From: JAYRSJ01 sp041920215
GTDB lineage: Bacteria > Pseudomonadota > Gammaproteobacteria > Burkholderiales > Burkholderiaceae_C
DNA length: 64,000 bases
Reading direction: 5' to 3'
Assembly (NCBI GenBank): GCA_041920215.1
Contig: JAYRSJ010000018.1
Span: 1-64,000, forward strand
In this document: positions 48,539 to 59,056 of the stretch, piece by piece
Layout: each line of letters opens with the position of its first letter
How positions within the stretch are numbered: the stretch's first letter is position 1
Program-made: the position numbers and the translations under genes
Notes under the pieces: model-generated
What the model was told of the DNA's origin: nothing
Database searches by the model: none
Seen by the model: only the letters and a program-made list of their open reading frames with translations

Positions 48539-51454
48539 ATGCAGGAAACACGCTCGACCTGCCCCTACTGCGGCGTTGGCTGCGGCGTGATCATCGAGAG
48601 CGATGGCGCCCAGATCACCGGGCTGCGCGGCGACCCCGAGCATCCGGCCAACCAGGGCCGGCTCTGCAGCAAGGGCGCCACCCTGCATCTGACGGCCCGG
48701 CCGGTGGTGCTGCAGACCCAGCGCCTGTTGCAGCCGCAGCGGCGGCCGCAGCGCGGCGACCCGCTGCAGGCGCTGGACTGGGACACCGCCCAGCAGCAGC
48801 TGGCCGACAAGCTGGCTGCCATCGTGCGCGCGCATGGGCCCGATGCGCTCGGCTTCTACGTCTCGGGCCAGCTGCTGACCGAGGACTACCAGGCCTTCAA
48901 CAAGCTGGCCCGCGCCGTGGTCGGCACCCACAATATCGACAGCAACTCGCGCCTGTGCATGAGCTCGGCCGTGGTCGGCTACAAGAAGACCCTGGGTGCG
49001 GACGCACCGCCGGCCTGTTATGAGGATATCGACGCGGCGGACTGCCTGTTCGTCGCCGGCGCCAACCCAGCCTGGGCCCACCCCATCCTGTTCCGCCGCA
49101 TCGAGGCGGCCCGCCAGCAGCGCCCCGGCCAGAAGCTGGTGGTGGTGGACCCGCGCCGCACCGAGACGGCCGAGCTGGCCGAGCTGCATCTGCAGATACA
49201 GCCGGGCAGCGATGTGGCACTGTTCCAGGGCATGCTGCATGCGCTGATCTGGGAGGGCTGGCTGGACAGCGCCTTCATCGCCGAGCACACCCAGGGTTTC
49301 GAGGCGCTCAAGGCCCAGTTGCGCGAGATGAGCCCGGCCCGCGCGGCGCGCCTGTGCGGGATACGCGAGGAGGCCTTGCTGCAGGCGGCCGACTGGTTCG
49401 CCCGCTCCGGCGCCACGCTCTCGCTCTACAGCATGGGCCTGAACCAGAGCAGCAGCGGCACGGCCAAGAATATGGCCCTGATCCATCTGCATCTGGCCAG
49501 CGGCCAGATCGGCCGTCCCGGTGCCGGCCCCTTCTCGCTGACCGGCCAGCCCAATGCGATGGGCGGCCGCGAGACCGGCACGATGGCGACGCTGCTGCCC
49601 GGTCACCGCGACCCGGCCGATCCGGCCGACCGTGCCGAGATCGCGCGCCTGTGGGGCGTTCCCGCGCTGCCGGCCACGCCGGGCAAGACCGCGATCGAGA
49701 TGTTCGAGGCTGCGGCGCGCGGCGAGATCAAGGCCTTGTGGATTGCCTGCACCAACCCGGCCCAGAGCCTGCCGGACCAGGCCCTGGTCGACGCGGCGCT
49801 GCGGCGCTGCGAGCTGGTCGTGCTGCAGGAGGCTTTTGCCGGCACCGCCACCGCCGCCTATGCCGATTGGCTGCTGCCGGCCGCCAGCTGGGGCGAGAAG
49901 GAGGGCACGGTCAGCAATAGCGAGCGCCGCATCAGCCGGGTGCGCGCGGCGGTGCCGCCGCCCGGTCAGGCGCGCCCCGACTGGCAGATCGTGGCCGAGA
50001 TCGGCCGCCGCCTGGAGGCCCTGCTGCGGCCGGGCCAGGCTTCCCAGTTCGCCGACGCCAGCCCTGAGCGTCTCTGGCTGGAGCACCGGGCGGCCACCGT
50101 GGGCCGCGATCTGGACATCGGTGGGCTCAGCTACGCGCTGCTGGACCGGCAGGGCCCGCAGCAATGGCCCTTCCCGGCGGGCCAGCTCGCTCGCCGGGCG
50201 GGTCGGCGGCTCTACGAGGACGGCGTCTTTGCCTGGCCCGACGGTCGCGCCCGCTTCGTGCCGCTGAGCTACCGTGCGCCGGCCGAGAGCACCGACGCCC
50301 GCTACCCCATCAGTCTCAGCACCGGCCGGCTGCGCGACCAGTGGCATGGCATGAGCCGCAGCGGCAGTGTGCCGCGGCTGGCGGCGGCCGAACCGCAGCC
50401 GCTGCTGCGCCTGCATCCGCAGACCCTGCAGCAGCGCGGCCTGGCCAGCGGCAGCCTGGTGCGGGTGACGAGCCGCCGCGGCGAGCTGGTGCTGCCGCTG
50501 CTGGCCGATGCAAATGTGGCGCCGGCCCAGGCCTGGCTGCCCATGCACTGGGGCCCGGAGTTCCTGGGGGGGCGCGACGCCAAGGGTCAGGTCTTGCGCG
50601 GGGTCAATGCCCTGACCCAGCCCGCCTGCTGCCCCGATTCGCGCCAGCCCGAGCTGAAGCTGGCCGCGATCGCGATCCGGCCGGCCGAGCTGCCCTGGCG
50701 CATCAGCGCCGCCGCCTGGGTGCCCGAGTCCGAGGGCGCGGCGCTGCGCGCACGCCTGCAGGCCAGGATGGGCGAGCTGGGTTATGCCAGCTGCACGCCG
50801 CTGCCCTGGCCCTGCCAGGCCTTGTCCGACGCGCCGCCCGGGGCCGAGCCCTGGGTGGGCTGGCTGCTGGACGCCGCCCATGGCCAGTGCCCGGACGCGG
50901 CGCTGCAGCAGCGCCTGGCTCTGGCGCTGGGCCTGCAGGGCGCGGCGCGTGGCGATGAGGGGCGCGCGCCGGGGGGCAGCGCGGTGCTGCGCTATGCCGA
51001 CAGCCGGCGCGGCCGCTGCCGCCTGCTGCGCCTGCAGGGCGAGGGCAGCGCGGCCAGGCTGCAGGCGCTGCTGCGCATCGGCGAAGGCAGCGAGGGCGAA
51101 TGGCTGACCCAGCTGTGGCGCAGCGCCGAGCCGGTGGCGCCCTACGGGCGCTGGCTGCTCAGCCCGGTGGAACCCGAACTGGCTGCGGCCGGCCGGCTGC
51201 CGGCCGCAGCGCAGATCTGCAACTGTTTCGATGTGCGCGAGGACCGGATACGCGCCTGCCTGGCGGGGCAGGGCGGCGCGCCGGCCGAGCGTTTGGCCGC
51301 GCTGCAGGGCGCGCTGCGCTGCGGCACGCAGTGCGGCTCCTGCCTGCCGGCGCTGCGCCGGCTGGTGGCCGAGACCGCCGGCGCTGCAACGGCTCCCTCT
51401 TCTTCTTCTTCTTCTTCTTCTTCTTCTTCTTCTTCGCTGGAGATCCCCTCATGA
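48539..51454 (+). CDS. nasC: Assimilatory nitrate reductase, molybdopterin catalytic subunit
   Basis: The 971-residue enzyme reduces nitrate to nitrite in the cytoplasm. An N-terminal [4Fe-4S] site is formed by C8-x2-C11-x3-C15-x27-C43 (CPYCGVGCGV, GRLCSKG), followed by molybdopterin-binding domains (NIDSNSRLCMSSAVVGYKK, FSLTGQPNAMGGRETGTM, ACTNPAQSLPDQALVDAAL). The last 60 residues form a BFD-like [2Fe-2S] domain (QICNCFDVREDRI, CGTQCGSCLPAL). It ends in a run of 13 serines from a TCT repeat. The stop overlaps the next start as ATGA. Symbols narB or nasA are also used for this enzyme. Confidence 0.95.
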   Translation: MQETRSTCPYCGVGCGVIIESDGAQITGLRGDPEHPANQGRLCSKGATLHLTARPVVLQTQRLLQPQRRPQRGDPLQALDWDTAQQQLADKLAAIVRAHGPDALGFYVSGQLLTEDYQAFNKLARAVVGTHNIDSNSRLCMSSAVVGYKKTLGADAPPACYEDIDAADCLFVAGANPAWAHPILFRRIEAARQQRPGQKLVVVDPRRTETAELAELHLQIQPGSDVALFQGMLHALIWEGWLDSAFIAEHTQGFEALKAQLREMSPARAARLCGIREEALLQAADWFARSGATLSLYSMGLNQSSSGTAKNMALIHLHLASGQIGRPGAGPFSLTGQPNAMGGRETGTMATLLPGHRDPADPADRAEIARLWGVPALPATPGKTAIEMFEAAARGEIKALWIACTNPAQSLPDQALVDAALRRCELVVLQEAFAGTATAAYADWLLPAASWGEKEGTVSNSERRISRVRAAVPPPGQARPDWQIVAEIGRRLEALLRPGQASQFADASPERLWLEHRAATVGRDLDIGGLSYALLDRQGPQQWPFPAGQLARRAGRRLYEDGVFAWPDGRARFVPLSYRAPAESTDARYPISLSTGRLRDQWHGMSRSGSVPRLAAAEPQPLLRLHPQTLQQRGLASGSLVRVTSRRGELVLPLLADANVAPAQAWLPMHWGPEFLGGRDAKGQVLRGVNALTQPACCPDSRQPELKLAAIAIRPAELPWRISAAAWVPESEGAALRARLQARMGELGYASCTPLPWPCQALSDAPPGAEPWVGWLLDAAHGQCPDAALQQRLALALGLQGAARGDEGRAPGGSAVLRYADSRRGRCRLLRLQGEGSAARLQALLRIGEGSEGEWLTQLWRSAEPVAPYGRWLLSPVEPELAAAGRLPAAAQICNCFDVREDRIRACLAGQGGAPAERLAALQGALRCGTQCGSCLPALRRLVAETAGAATAPSSSSSSSSSSSSSLEIPS
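51398..51436 (+). repeat. (TCT)12 trinucleotide microsatellite at the 3' end of the nitrate reductase gene
   Basis: Twelve consecutive TCT codons plus TCG encode a 13-serine tail beginning right after an Ala-Pro. The repeat ends 15 bp before the cobA ATG and 4 bp before the GGAG ribosome binding site. Gain or loss of units keeps the reading frame. Confidence 0.97.
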
Positions 51455-52251
51455 GCACGGCTTGCACGACATCCCCTTGCGTGGTCCTGGTGGGCGCCGG
51501 CCCCGGCGACCCGGAGCTGCTGACGCTGAAGGCGCTGAAGCGCCTGCAGGCGGCCGATGTGGTGCTGGTCGACGATCTGGTCGATGCGCGGGTGCTCGCG
51601 CTGCTGCGGCCGCAGACCCGCATCCTGAAGGTGGGCAAGCGCGGTGGTTGCCTGTCCACCGAGCAGCGCTTCATCCACGAGCTGATGATCCGCGAGGCGC
51701 GCAGCGGCGCGCGTGTCGTGCGGCTCAAGGGCGGCGATCCCTTTGTGTTCGGTCGCGGTGGCGAGGAGGCGGATGCCTTGCGCGCGGCCGGCATCGCCGT
51801 CGAGGTCGTCAACGGCCTGACCGCCGGCATCGCCGGTCCGGCCAGCGCTGGCATCCCGGTGACCGACCGGCGCTGCACGCCCGGCGTGGCCCTGGTGACC
51901 GGACATAGCGCAGCGGGCAGCGGCGAGGGCGGGCAGGGGCCCGACTGGGCGGCCCTGGCCCGCAGCGGCCTGACCCTGGTGATCTATATGGGCGTGGCGC
52001 GCTGTGCCGAGATCGTGGCACAGCTGCGTGCCGGCGGCATGCGTGCCGACATGCCCGCCGCCGTGATCGCGGCCGCGCATACCGAGCGTCAGCACCAGGT
52101 ATTCAGCTGCTTGCAGGATCTGGAGGCGACGATCGCCGCCGACCCGCAGCTGGCCAGCCCGGCCATCCTGGTGATCGGCGAGGTGGCGGACCTGGGGCGT
52201 GCAGCCCTGCCCGAAGCGCTGCAGCCCGTCGCCCGGCAGCGGGTCGGCTGA
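51451..52251 (+). CDS. cobA: Uroporphyrinogen-III C-methyltransferase
   Basis: The 266-residue enzyme makes precorrin-2, the precursor of the sirohaem used by NirB. It shows VGAGPGDPELLTLKALKRLQAADVVLVDDLV near the start, VRLKGGDPFVFGRGGEEA in the middle and GLTAGIAGPASAGIPVTDRRCTPGVALVTGH. It lacks the CysG dehydrogenase/ferrochelatase domain. Its ATG overlaps the reductase stop (ATGA), so translation is probably coupled. Location in the nitrate operon is typical. Confidence 0.94.
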   Translation: MSTACTTSPCVVLVGAGPGDPELLTLKALKRLQAADVVLVDDLVDARVLALLRPQTRILKVGKRGGCLSTEQRFIHELMIREARSGARVVRLKGGDPFVFGRGGEEADALRAAGIAVEVVNGLTAGIAGPASAGIPVTDRRCTPGVALVTGHSAAGSGEGGQGPDWAALARSGLTLVIYMGVARCAEIVAQLRAGGMRADMPAAVIAAAHTERQHQVFSCLQDLEATIAADPQLASPAILVIGEVADLGRAALPEALQPVARQRVG

Positions 52252-52330
52252 GCGCCCGGCCGCCGACGTGGCCCGCAGGCCCTAGACTGTGCATGGCGCA
52301 ATCCGCGCCGCAATCGTCGAGGGAGCGCCC

Positions 52331-52471
52331 ATGGCCAAAGGTCAGCAAAAGAGCAATAAGGAAGCCAAGAAGCCCAAGAAGGACAGCGCGCCGCCCAAGC
52401 CGCTCTCGCCGGACGCGGTGATGCCCAGCATCACGACGCTGGTGGCGGATCGGAGCAAGAAGAAGAAATAG
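52331..52471 (+). CDS. Small Lys-rich conserved protein (46 aa)
   Basis: The 46-residue product (MAKGQQKSNKEAKKPKKD.. ending SKKKK) is highly basic with a Pro-rich centre and one hydrophobic segment (AVMPSITTLVADR). GAGGGAG lies just before the ATG. I recall similar short proteins in betaproteobacteria with no assigned role; nucleic-acid binding is a guess from charge. It stands alone between cobA and a convergent chemoreceptor gene. Confidence 0.7.
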   Translation: MAKGQQKSNKEAKKPKKDSAPPKPLSPDAVMPSITTLVADRSKKKK

Positions 52472-52504
52472 ACCGAGAGAGAGACCGACCCGGTCCGGGC
52501 GCGC

Positions 52505-54058
52505 TCAGCCCAGCCTGAACCGGCTCATCAAGGCGCCCAGCTTCTGCGCCTGCTCGCGCAGCGACTGTGCGGCCGCGGCGCTTTGCTCGACCAGGGCGGC
52601 GTTCTGCTGGGTCATCTGGTCGAGCTGGTTGACCGAGGTGTTGATGCTGGCGATGCCGCTGCTTTGCTCGCCGGCAGCGGCGCTGATCTCGGCAATGATG
52701 TCGCTGACGCGCTGCACCGAGGCCACGATCTCGCCCATGGTCTGGCCGGCATCGGAGACCAGCTCAGTGCCGGCCTCGACCCGCTCGACGCTGCTGCTGA
52801 TCAGGGTCTTGATCTCCTTGGCGGCCTCGGCGCTGCGCTGGGCCAGGCTGCGCACCTCGGAGGCCACCACCGCAAAGCCGCGGCCCTGCTCGCCGGCCCG
52901 GGCCGCTTCGACCGCCGCATTCAGCGCCAGGATATTGGTCTGGAAGGCGATGCCGTCGATCACGCCGATGATGTCGTTGATCTTGCGGCTGGAGGTGTTG
53001 ATCTCGCCCATCGTGCTGACCACTCGTGCCACCACTTCGCCGCCGCGTTGGGCCACCTGGGCGGCGCTGCCGGCCAGCTGATTGGCGTTGCGTGCCGATT
53101 CGGCGCTGTTTTGCACGGTGCCGGTCAGCTCTTCCATCGCGCTGGCGGCCTGCTCCAGATTGCTGGCGGTCTGCTCGGTGCGGCTGCTGAGGTCCAGATT
53201 GCCGCTGGCCACCTCGCTGCTGGCCACCTGTATGCTTTCCGAGGACTGGCGCACCTGGCCGACGATGTCGGCCAATGAGCGCTGCATCTCGCCCAGCGCG
53301 GCCATCATCGCGCTGGCCTCGTCCTTGCCTTGCTCGATGGGCGGCGCGGCGCCCAGATCGCCGGCGGCGATGCGGCTGGCAAAGGCATGGGCCGCGCTCA
53401 TCGGCTCGACGATGGAACGCGCCAGACGCCAGACCAGCAGCAGCGCGACCGCGACGAAGGCCGCGAAGGCGATCAGGAAGGCGGCGAAGAGGGTGCTGAC
53501 CAGACCGTTGATCTTGGTGAAGACCTCGCCGGCGGTCTTGTCCAGCGTGGTCTCGATATTGGCCAGCATCGCGGCTGCCGGCTGGAATCCGGCGTCGGCG
53601 GCCTGCATCGCGGCCTTGGCTTCCTGGGCGTCGGCAAAGCCGTTGGCCAGCAGCTTGTCGGCCACCGGCCGGACGACCTGGCGGTACTGGTCGATGTGGC
53701 CGCGGAACTTCTGCAGGTTCTGCTGCGATTCGGCCGTCTTGGCCAGCGTGCCGAAATCGTTCATGGCCTTGTCCAGCCCCTGCTGGGCCTGGTCCCAGGC
53801 GGCCTTGGCGGCCTTGCTGTCGGCTTCGTTGTACAGCGCCGCCACCATGGAGGCGGTGGCGATCTGGCTTTCCAGCAGCCGGGTGCGGGCAGCGACGGTG
53901 GCATTGTTGGCCGGGATCAGCTGCTGGGTGATGCCGGTCAGCCCCTGGCGGGCCGCGTAGAGACCGAAGCTGCCCAGGGCCACCAGGGCCGCGGTCATCA
54001 GCATCAGCAGGCCAAAGCCCAGCAGCAGGCGGGGGCGGATCTTGAAGTTGCGCAGCAT
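52505..54058 (-). CDS. Methyl-accepting chemotaxis protein
   Basis: The 517-residue receptor has an N-terminal membrane helix (about 10-33), a periplasmic four-helix-type domain (34-185), a second helix (188-212), a HAMP domain and a signalling coiled coil. The conserved hairpin tip is IDGIAFQTNILALNAAVEAARAGEQGRGFAVVASEVRSLAQRS. It should signal to CheA through CheW. The ligand is unknown. No C-terminal CheR/CheB pentapeptide is seen. It lies 27 bp downstream of a second receptor gene on the same strand. Confidence 0.94.
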   Translation of the reverse strand: MLRNFKIRPRLLLGFGLLMLMTAALVALGSFGLYAARQGLTGITQQLIPANNATVAARTRLLESQIATASMVAALYNEADSKAAKAAWDQAQQGLDKAMNDFGTLAKTAESQQNLQKFRGHIDQYRQVVRPVADKLLANGFADAQEAKAAMQAADAGFQPAAAMLANIETTLDKTAGEVFTKINGLVSTLFAAFLIAFAAFVAVALLLVWRLARSIVEPMSAAHAFASRIAAGDLGAAPPIEQGKDEASAMMAALGEMQRSLADIVGQVRQSSESIQVASSEVASGNLDLSSRTEQTASNLEQAASAMEELTGTVQNSAESARNANQLAGSAAQVAQRGGEVVARVVSTMGEINTSSRKINDIIGVIDGIAFQTNILALNAAVEAARAGEQGRGFAVVASEVRSLAQRSAEAAKEIKTLISSSVERVEAGTELVSDAGQTMGEIVASVQRVSDIIAEISAAAGEQSSGIASINTSVNQLDQMTQQNAALVEQSAAAAQSLREQAQKLGALMSRFRLG

Positions 54059-54085
54059 GTTGGCGGCCCTTGTTGCAATTGGGGT

Positions 54086-55627
54086 TCAGAGGCGGAAGCT
54101 GCTGACCAGGCCGGCCAGCTTGCTGGCCTGCTCGCGCAGCGATTCGGCGGCCGCGGCGCTTTGCTCGACCAGGGCCGCGTTCTGCTGGGTCATCTGGTCC
54201 AGCTGGGTCACCGAATGGTTGATCGTGCCTATGCCCTCGCTCTGCTCGACCGTGCTGGCCGAGATCTCGCCGATGATGTCGCTGACCCGGCCGACGCTGG
54301 AAACGATCTCGTCCATCGTGCTGCCGGCCTCCTGCACCAGGCGGGCGCCGGCCTCGACGCGGTCCACACTGGCGCCGATCAGACCCTTGATCTCACGCGC
54401 GGCGTCGGCGCTGCGCTGGGCCAGCGAGCGCACCTCGGAAGCCACCACCGCGAAGCCGCGGCCCTGCTCGCCGGCGCGGGCGGCCTCCACCGCGGCATTC
54501 AGCGCCAGGATATTGGTCTGGAAGGCGATCGAGTCGATCACGCCGATGATGTCGCCGATCTTCTTGGAGCTGCTGTTGATCTCGTCCATGGTGCGTACCA
54601 CCTGGCCCACCACGCTGCCGCCGCGCTGGGCCACCTGGGCCGCGCTGCCGGCCAGCTGGTTGGCGGTGGCGGCGCTCTCGGCGCTGTGCCGCACGCCCGC
54701 GGTCAGCTCGCTCATGCTGCTGGCGGCCTGCTGCAGATTGGAGGCGGTCTGCTCGGTGCGCTGGCTCAGATCGGTGTTGCCGGTGGCGATCTCGGCGCTG
54801 GCGGTCTGGATGCTGTCGGCGCTGTGGCGCACCTCGGCCACCACCCGGTTCAGCGCCTCGCGCATCACCACCAAGGCGCGCTGCACCTCGCCGATCTCGT
54901 CCTGGCGGTCCTGGGTGCTGCCGGCGCGCTGGCTCAGATCGCCCTTGCCGATGCGGTCGGCCTCGGCCACCACCGCCTTCAGCGGGCCGGAGATCGAGCG
55001 CACCTGCACCCAGGTGGCGGCCGCCAGCACCAGCACGATGCTGCCCATCACGATGGACACCACCCAGACCGTGCGCATGCGCTCGGCGCCGGCCTGCACG
55101 CGCAGCGCGTCGGAGCGCTGCTCCTGCAGCTTGACGAAGTCCTGCTGGGCGGCCAGATAGGTCGCCACCGCCGGCAGCATGCGCTGCTTCAGTGCGCCCA
55201 GGGCGGCCTCGGCCTGGCCCTCGCTCTTGAGCTTGCTGACCTCGTTGCGCACATCGATATAGGCCTTGCGGGTCTGACCTATGCGGGCCATCGCCGCCTT
55301 CTCCTCGTCCGAGGCGGCCAGGGCCTCAAGCTCCTTCTGCATCTCGGAGATGGCGGCGGTGGTGCTGGCGATCTCGGGCTTGAAGGTGTCGCTTACCACC
55401 GGGTCGCTGCTGACGATGCCGGCCACGGTGCGCACCGCATTGGTCTCGGTCTGACCGCGCCAGCGCAGCGCCAGCTCGAACTTGCGCTGCTGCTCATGCT
55501 GGGTGCGCTGGGCCTCGGCCTGCAGCTTGGAGGTGCGGGTGGCCGATCCCAGCGTCATCAGCACGACGACGACGGCCAGGCCGATCACGGGCAGCCACAG
55601 CTTGGTGGCGATCGAAAGCGACTTCAT
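54086..55627 (-). CDS. Methyl-accepting chemotaxis protein
   Basis: The 513-residue receptor has membrane helices at about 10-28 and 185-210, a periplasmic helical domain between them, HAMP, and the signalling hairpin (IDSIAFQTNILALNAAVEAARAGEQGRGFAVVASEVRSL). The cytoplasmic half is nearly the same as the downstream receptor's, while the sensor halves differ, which fits duplication followed by change of ligand specificity. AGGAGA lies before the ATG. It is the first gene of the receptor pair. Confidence 0.94.
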   Translation of the reverse strand: MKSLSIATKLWLPVIGLAVVVVLMTLGSATRTSKLQAEAQRTQHEQQRKFELALRWRGQTETNAVRTVAGIVSSDPVVSDTFKPEIASTTAAISEMQKELEALAASDEEKAAMARIGQTRKAYIDVRNEVSKLKSEGQAEAALGALKQRMLPAVATYLAAQQDFVKLQEQRSDALRVQAGAERMRTVWVVSIVMGSIVLVLAAATWVQVRSISGPLKAVVAEADRIGKGDLSQRAGSTQDRQDEIGEVQRALVVMREALNRVVAEVRHSADSIQTASAEIATGNTDLSQRTEQTASNLQQAASSMSELTAGVRHSAESAATANQLAGSAAQVAQRGGSVVGQVVRTMDEINSSSKKIGDIIGVIDSIAFQTNILALNAAVEAARAGEQGRGFAVVASEVRSLAQRSADAAREIKGLIGASVDRVEAGARLVQEAGSTMDEIVSSVGRVSDIIGEISASTVEQSEGIGTINHSVTQLDQMTQQNAALVEQSAAAAESLREQASKLAGLVSSFRL

Positions 55628-55800
55628 GCAAATCTCCTGTCTCTTCTCTTTCTTGATGCCGGGACGGCGGCGCCTAGCGCTTTGCGGCCCTTGTCGTCTA
55701 TCGGCCCGGCGGCGTCAAGTCTTGAGGGGCCTGGCTCTGTTAGGCTGGCGCCTGCCGTTCTTTCTTCTCACTTTCTTGTTTGCTCAATGCAACGCCCGCC

Positions 55801-56571
55801 ATGAGCTTTCTGGCCATCGACATAGGCAATACCCGTCTCAAGTGGGCGCTCTACGCCTCGCCCCAGCCGGGGGCGGTGATGCTGGCCCACGGCGCCCTGT
55901 TCCTGGAGAACATCGAGACCCTGGCCGAGCGCGAATGGCGCGGCCTGCCGCTGACGCCGCACAGCATGCTGGGCTGCAATGTGGCCGGCGACGGCGTGCG
56001 GCGCCGGGTCGAGGAGCAGCTGGAGCTATGGGATCTGGAGCCGCGCTGGGCGGTGGCCACCAGCCATGCGGCGGGGGTCAGCAATGGCTATGACCATCCG
56101 GCCCGCCTGGGCGCCGACCGCTGGGTGGCGATGGTAGGCGCGCGTCACCATGTGCTGGCGCGCGGCCCGGGCCGCGCCGCGCTGGTGGTGATGGTGGGCA
56201 CCGCGGTGACGGTGGACGCGCTGGACGCCGAGGGCAATTTCCTCGGCGGCCTGATCCTGCCGGGCCACGGCATCATGCTGCGCGCTCTGGAGGGCGGTAC
56301 GGCCGGTCTGCGGGTGCCGACCGGCGAGGTGCGGGAGTTCCCCACCAATACCTCGGACGCGCTGACCAGCGGCGGTAACTATGCGATCACCGGCGCGATC
56401 GAGCGCATGCACCGCCACCTGGCCAAGCGCGCCGGTCACGAGCCGCTGACCCTGATGACCGGCGGCGCCGGCTGGAAGGTGGCACCGGCGCTGGATATCG
56501 CGCACGAGCTGATCGAGCCGCTGATCTTCGACGGCATCCTCGCGCTGCAATCGCACCGGCTGGCGCTGTAG
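55801..56571 (+). CDS. coaX: Type III pantothenate kinase
   Basis: The 256-residue enzyme phosphorylates pantothenate in the first step of coenzyme A synthesis. It has the actin-like phosphate motifs AIDIGNTRLKWAL at the N-terminus, GADRWVAMVGA and MVGTAVTVDALDAEGNFLGGLILPG in the middle and MTGGAGW late. The ATG at 55801 is chosen over a TTG 21 nt upstream because the protein then starts MSFLAIDIGNT. It is transcribed divergently from the chemoreceptors. Confidence 0.95.
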   Translation: MSFLAIDIGNTRLKWALYASPQPGAVMLAHGALFLENIETLAEREWRGLPLTPHSMLGCNVAGDGVRRRVEEQLELWDLEPRWAVATSHAAGVSNGYDHPARLGADRWVAMVGARHHVLARGPGRAALVVMVGTAVTVDALDAEGNFLGGLILPGHGIMLRALEGGTAGLRVPTGEVREFPTNTSDALTSGGNYAITGAIERMHRHLAKRAGHEPLTLMTGGAGWKVAPALDIAHELIEPLIFDGILALQSHRLAL

Positions 56572-56599
56572 GGCGGCGCTCGGTACGCCAGCGTGAGGC

Positions 56600-56887
56600 T
56601 CAGTTCAGGTAGCCGGTGCTATCGCGCAAGTGCCAGTCCATCTCGCCGGCCGCGCGGGCGCGCTGCAGTTCCTTGATCACCGCGGCGCGGCTCAGCGGGC
56701 CGGCGGCGGTGGGCTCCTTCTGCAGCAGCTGTTCGGGACTGAGGCAGGGTTGCACGCTGGCCGCAGCCGGCTTGCCGGCTTCGGTCTTTCCGGCCGGGGC
56801 CGGCTGCTCGGCAAAGCTCGCCGTCGACAGGGCGCCCAGGGTCAGCAGGGCGGCCAGGGTGCTGTGGGGGTGGGTGATGCGCTTCAT
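56600..56887 (-). CDS. Secreted DUF4148-family protein
   Basis: The 95-residue protein has a cleavable signal peptide (LAALLTLGALSTASFAEQ), a Pro/Ala/Lys linker and a C-terminal DUF4148-like motif (LSRAAVIKELQRARAAGEMDWHL). The family is abundant in Burkholderiales, periplasmic and of unknown function. AAAGGA lies 6 nt before the ATG. The 182 bp upstream, to hslU, hold its promoter region; no further gene is seen there. Confidence 0.82.
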   Translation of the reverse strand: MKRITHPHSTLAALLTLGALSTASFAEQPAPAGKTEAGKPAAASVQPCLSPEQLLQKEPTAAGPLSRAAVIKELQRARAAGEMDWHLRDSTGYLN

Positions 56888-57069
56888 GATGAGTCCTTTA
56901 CGGCTTGGGACGGGGAAGGCGCATCAGGACGGGCATGCGTTCATGACGGGCTGCGGGCCTGATGCTGGCGCCGTTCGGCTTGGAACGGTACTGCCAGCTT
57001 AGGCAGACACCCGGCGGCCGGCCTCCGTCCCCTGATGTAGGAAGCGGCCCGCCGCGGGGCTGTCTCAGC

Positions 57070-58376
<1,307 letters not shown>

Positions 58377-58380
<4 letters not shown>

Positions 58381-58940
58381 TCCAGCACCTCTATCGTGTG
58401 GTTGCCGTTGGTGTAGATGCAGATCTCGCCGGCGATCACCAGCGACTGCTTGACGATCTCGGCAGCGCTGAGCTCGCTGTGGTTGAGCAGCGCCTTGGCG
58501 GCGGCCTGCGCATAGGCGCCGCCGGAGCCGATCGCGACGATGCCCTGCTCGGGCTCCAGCACATCGCCGTTGCCGGTGATGATCAGCGAGGCCGTGCGGT
58601 CGGCCACGGCCAGCATGGCCTCCAGCCGGCGCAGCACGCGGTCGGTGCGCCAGTCGCGCGTCAGCTCGACGGCGGCGCGCACCAGATGGCCCTGGTGCTT
58701 CTCCAGCTTGGCCTCGAAACGCTCGAACAGCGTGAAGGCATCGGCGGTGGCGCCGGCAAAGCCGGCCAGCACCTTGTCGTGATAGAGCTTGCGCACCTTG
58801 CGGGCGCTGGACTTGACGACGATATGGCCCAGCGTCACCTGGCCGTCGCCACCGATCGCGACCTGCATGCCTTGAGGGGTCGCACGGCGCACGCTGACGA
58901 TGGTGGTGCCGTGGAAGGAGGGATGTTGTTGTTGGTCCAT
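58377..58940 (-). CDS. hslV: ATP-dependent protease subunit HslV
   Basis: The 187-residue peptidase has the catalytic N-terminal threonine in HGTTIVSVRR, exposed after removal of about ten residues. It also has VAIGGDGQVTLG, KVRKLYHDKVLAGFAGATADAFTLFERFE and GSGGAYAQAAAKAL. The ATG at 58940 follows TGGAG by 5 nt and is preferred to a start 36 nt upstream. It degrades misfolded and regulatory proteins with HslU. Confidence 0.96.
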
Positions 58941-59056
58941 GGGGACTCCAGATAGGGGCGCTCCGCGCGGTTCCAAGGCGCGGCCTGATCATGCGAACGC
59001 CGCCCGCCGGTCACAGCGCCCTCGGAACGACGACGTACGGTGCTGCCCTGGGGCGA

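Noticed and set aside
51159..52095. Long minus-strand open frames with a poly-Lys or poly-Glu run over the TCT repeat
   Set aside because: They are the complement of the serine microsatellite and have no start signal or domain.
58950..58977. A sigma-32-like pair (CTTGGAA, 12 bp, CCCCTATCT) upstream of hslV on the minus strand
   Set aside because: The predicted start would fall about 3 bp before the ATG, after the Shine-Dalgarno, leaving no usable leader. The heat-shock promoter may lie elsewhere.
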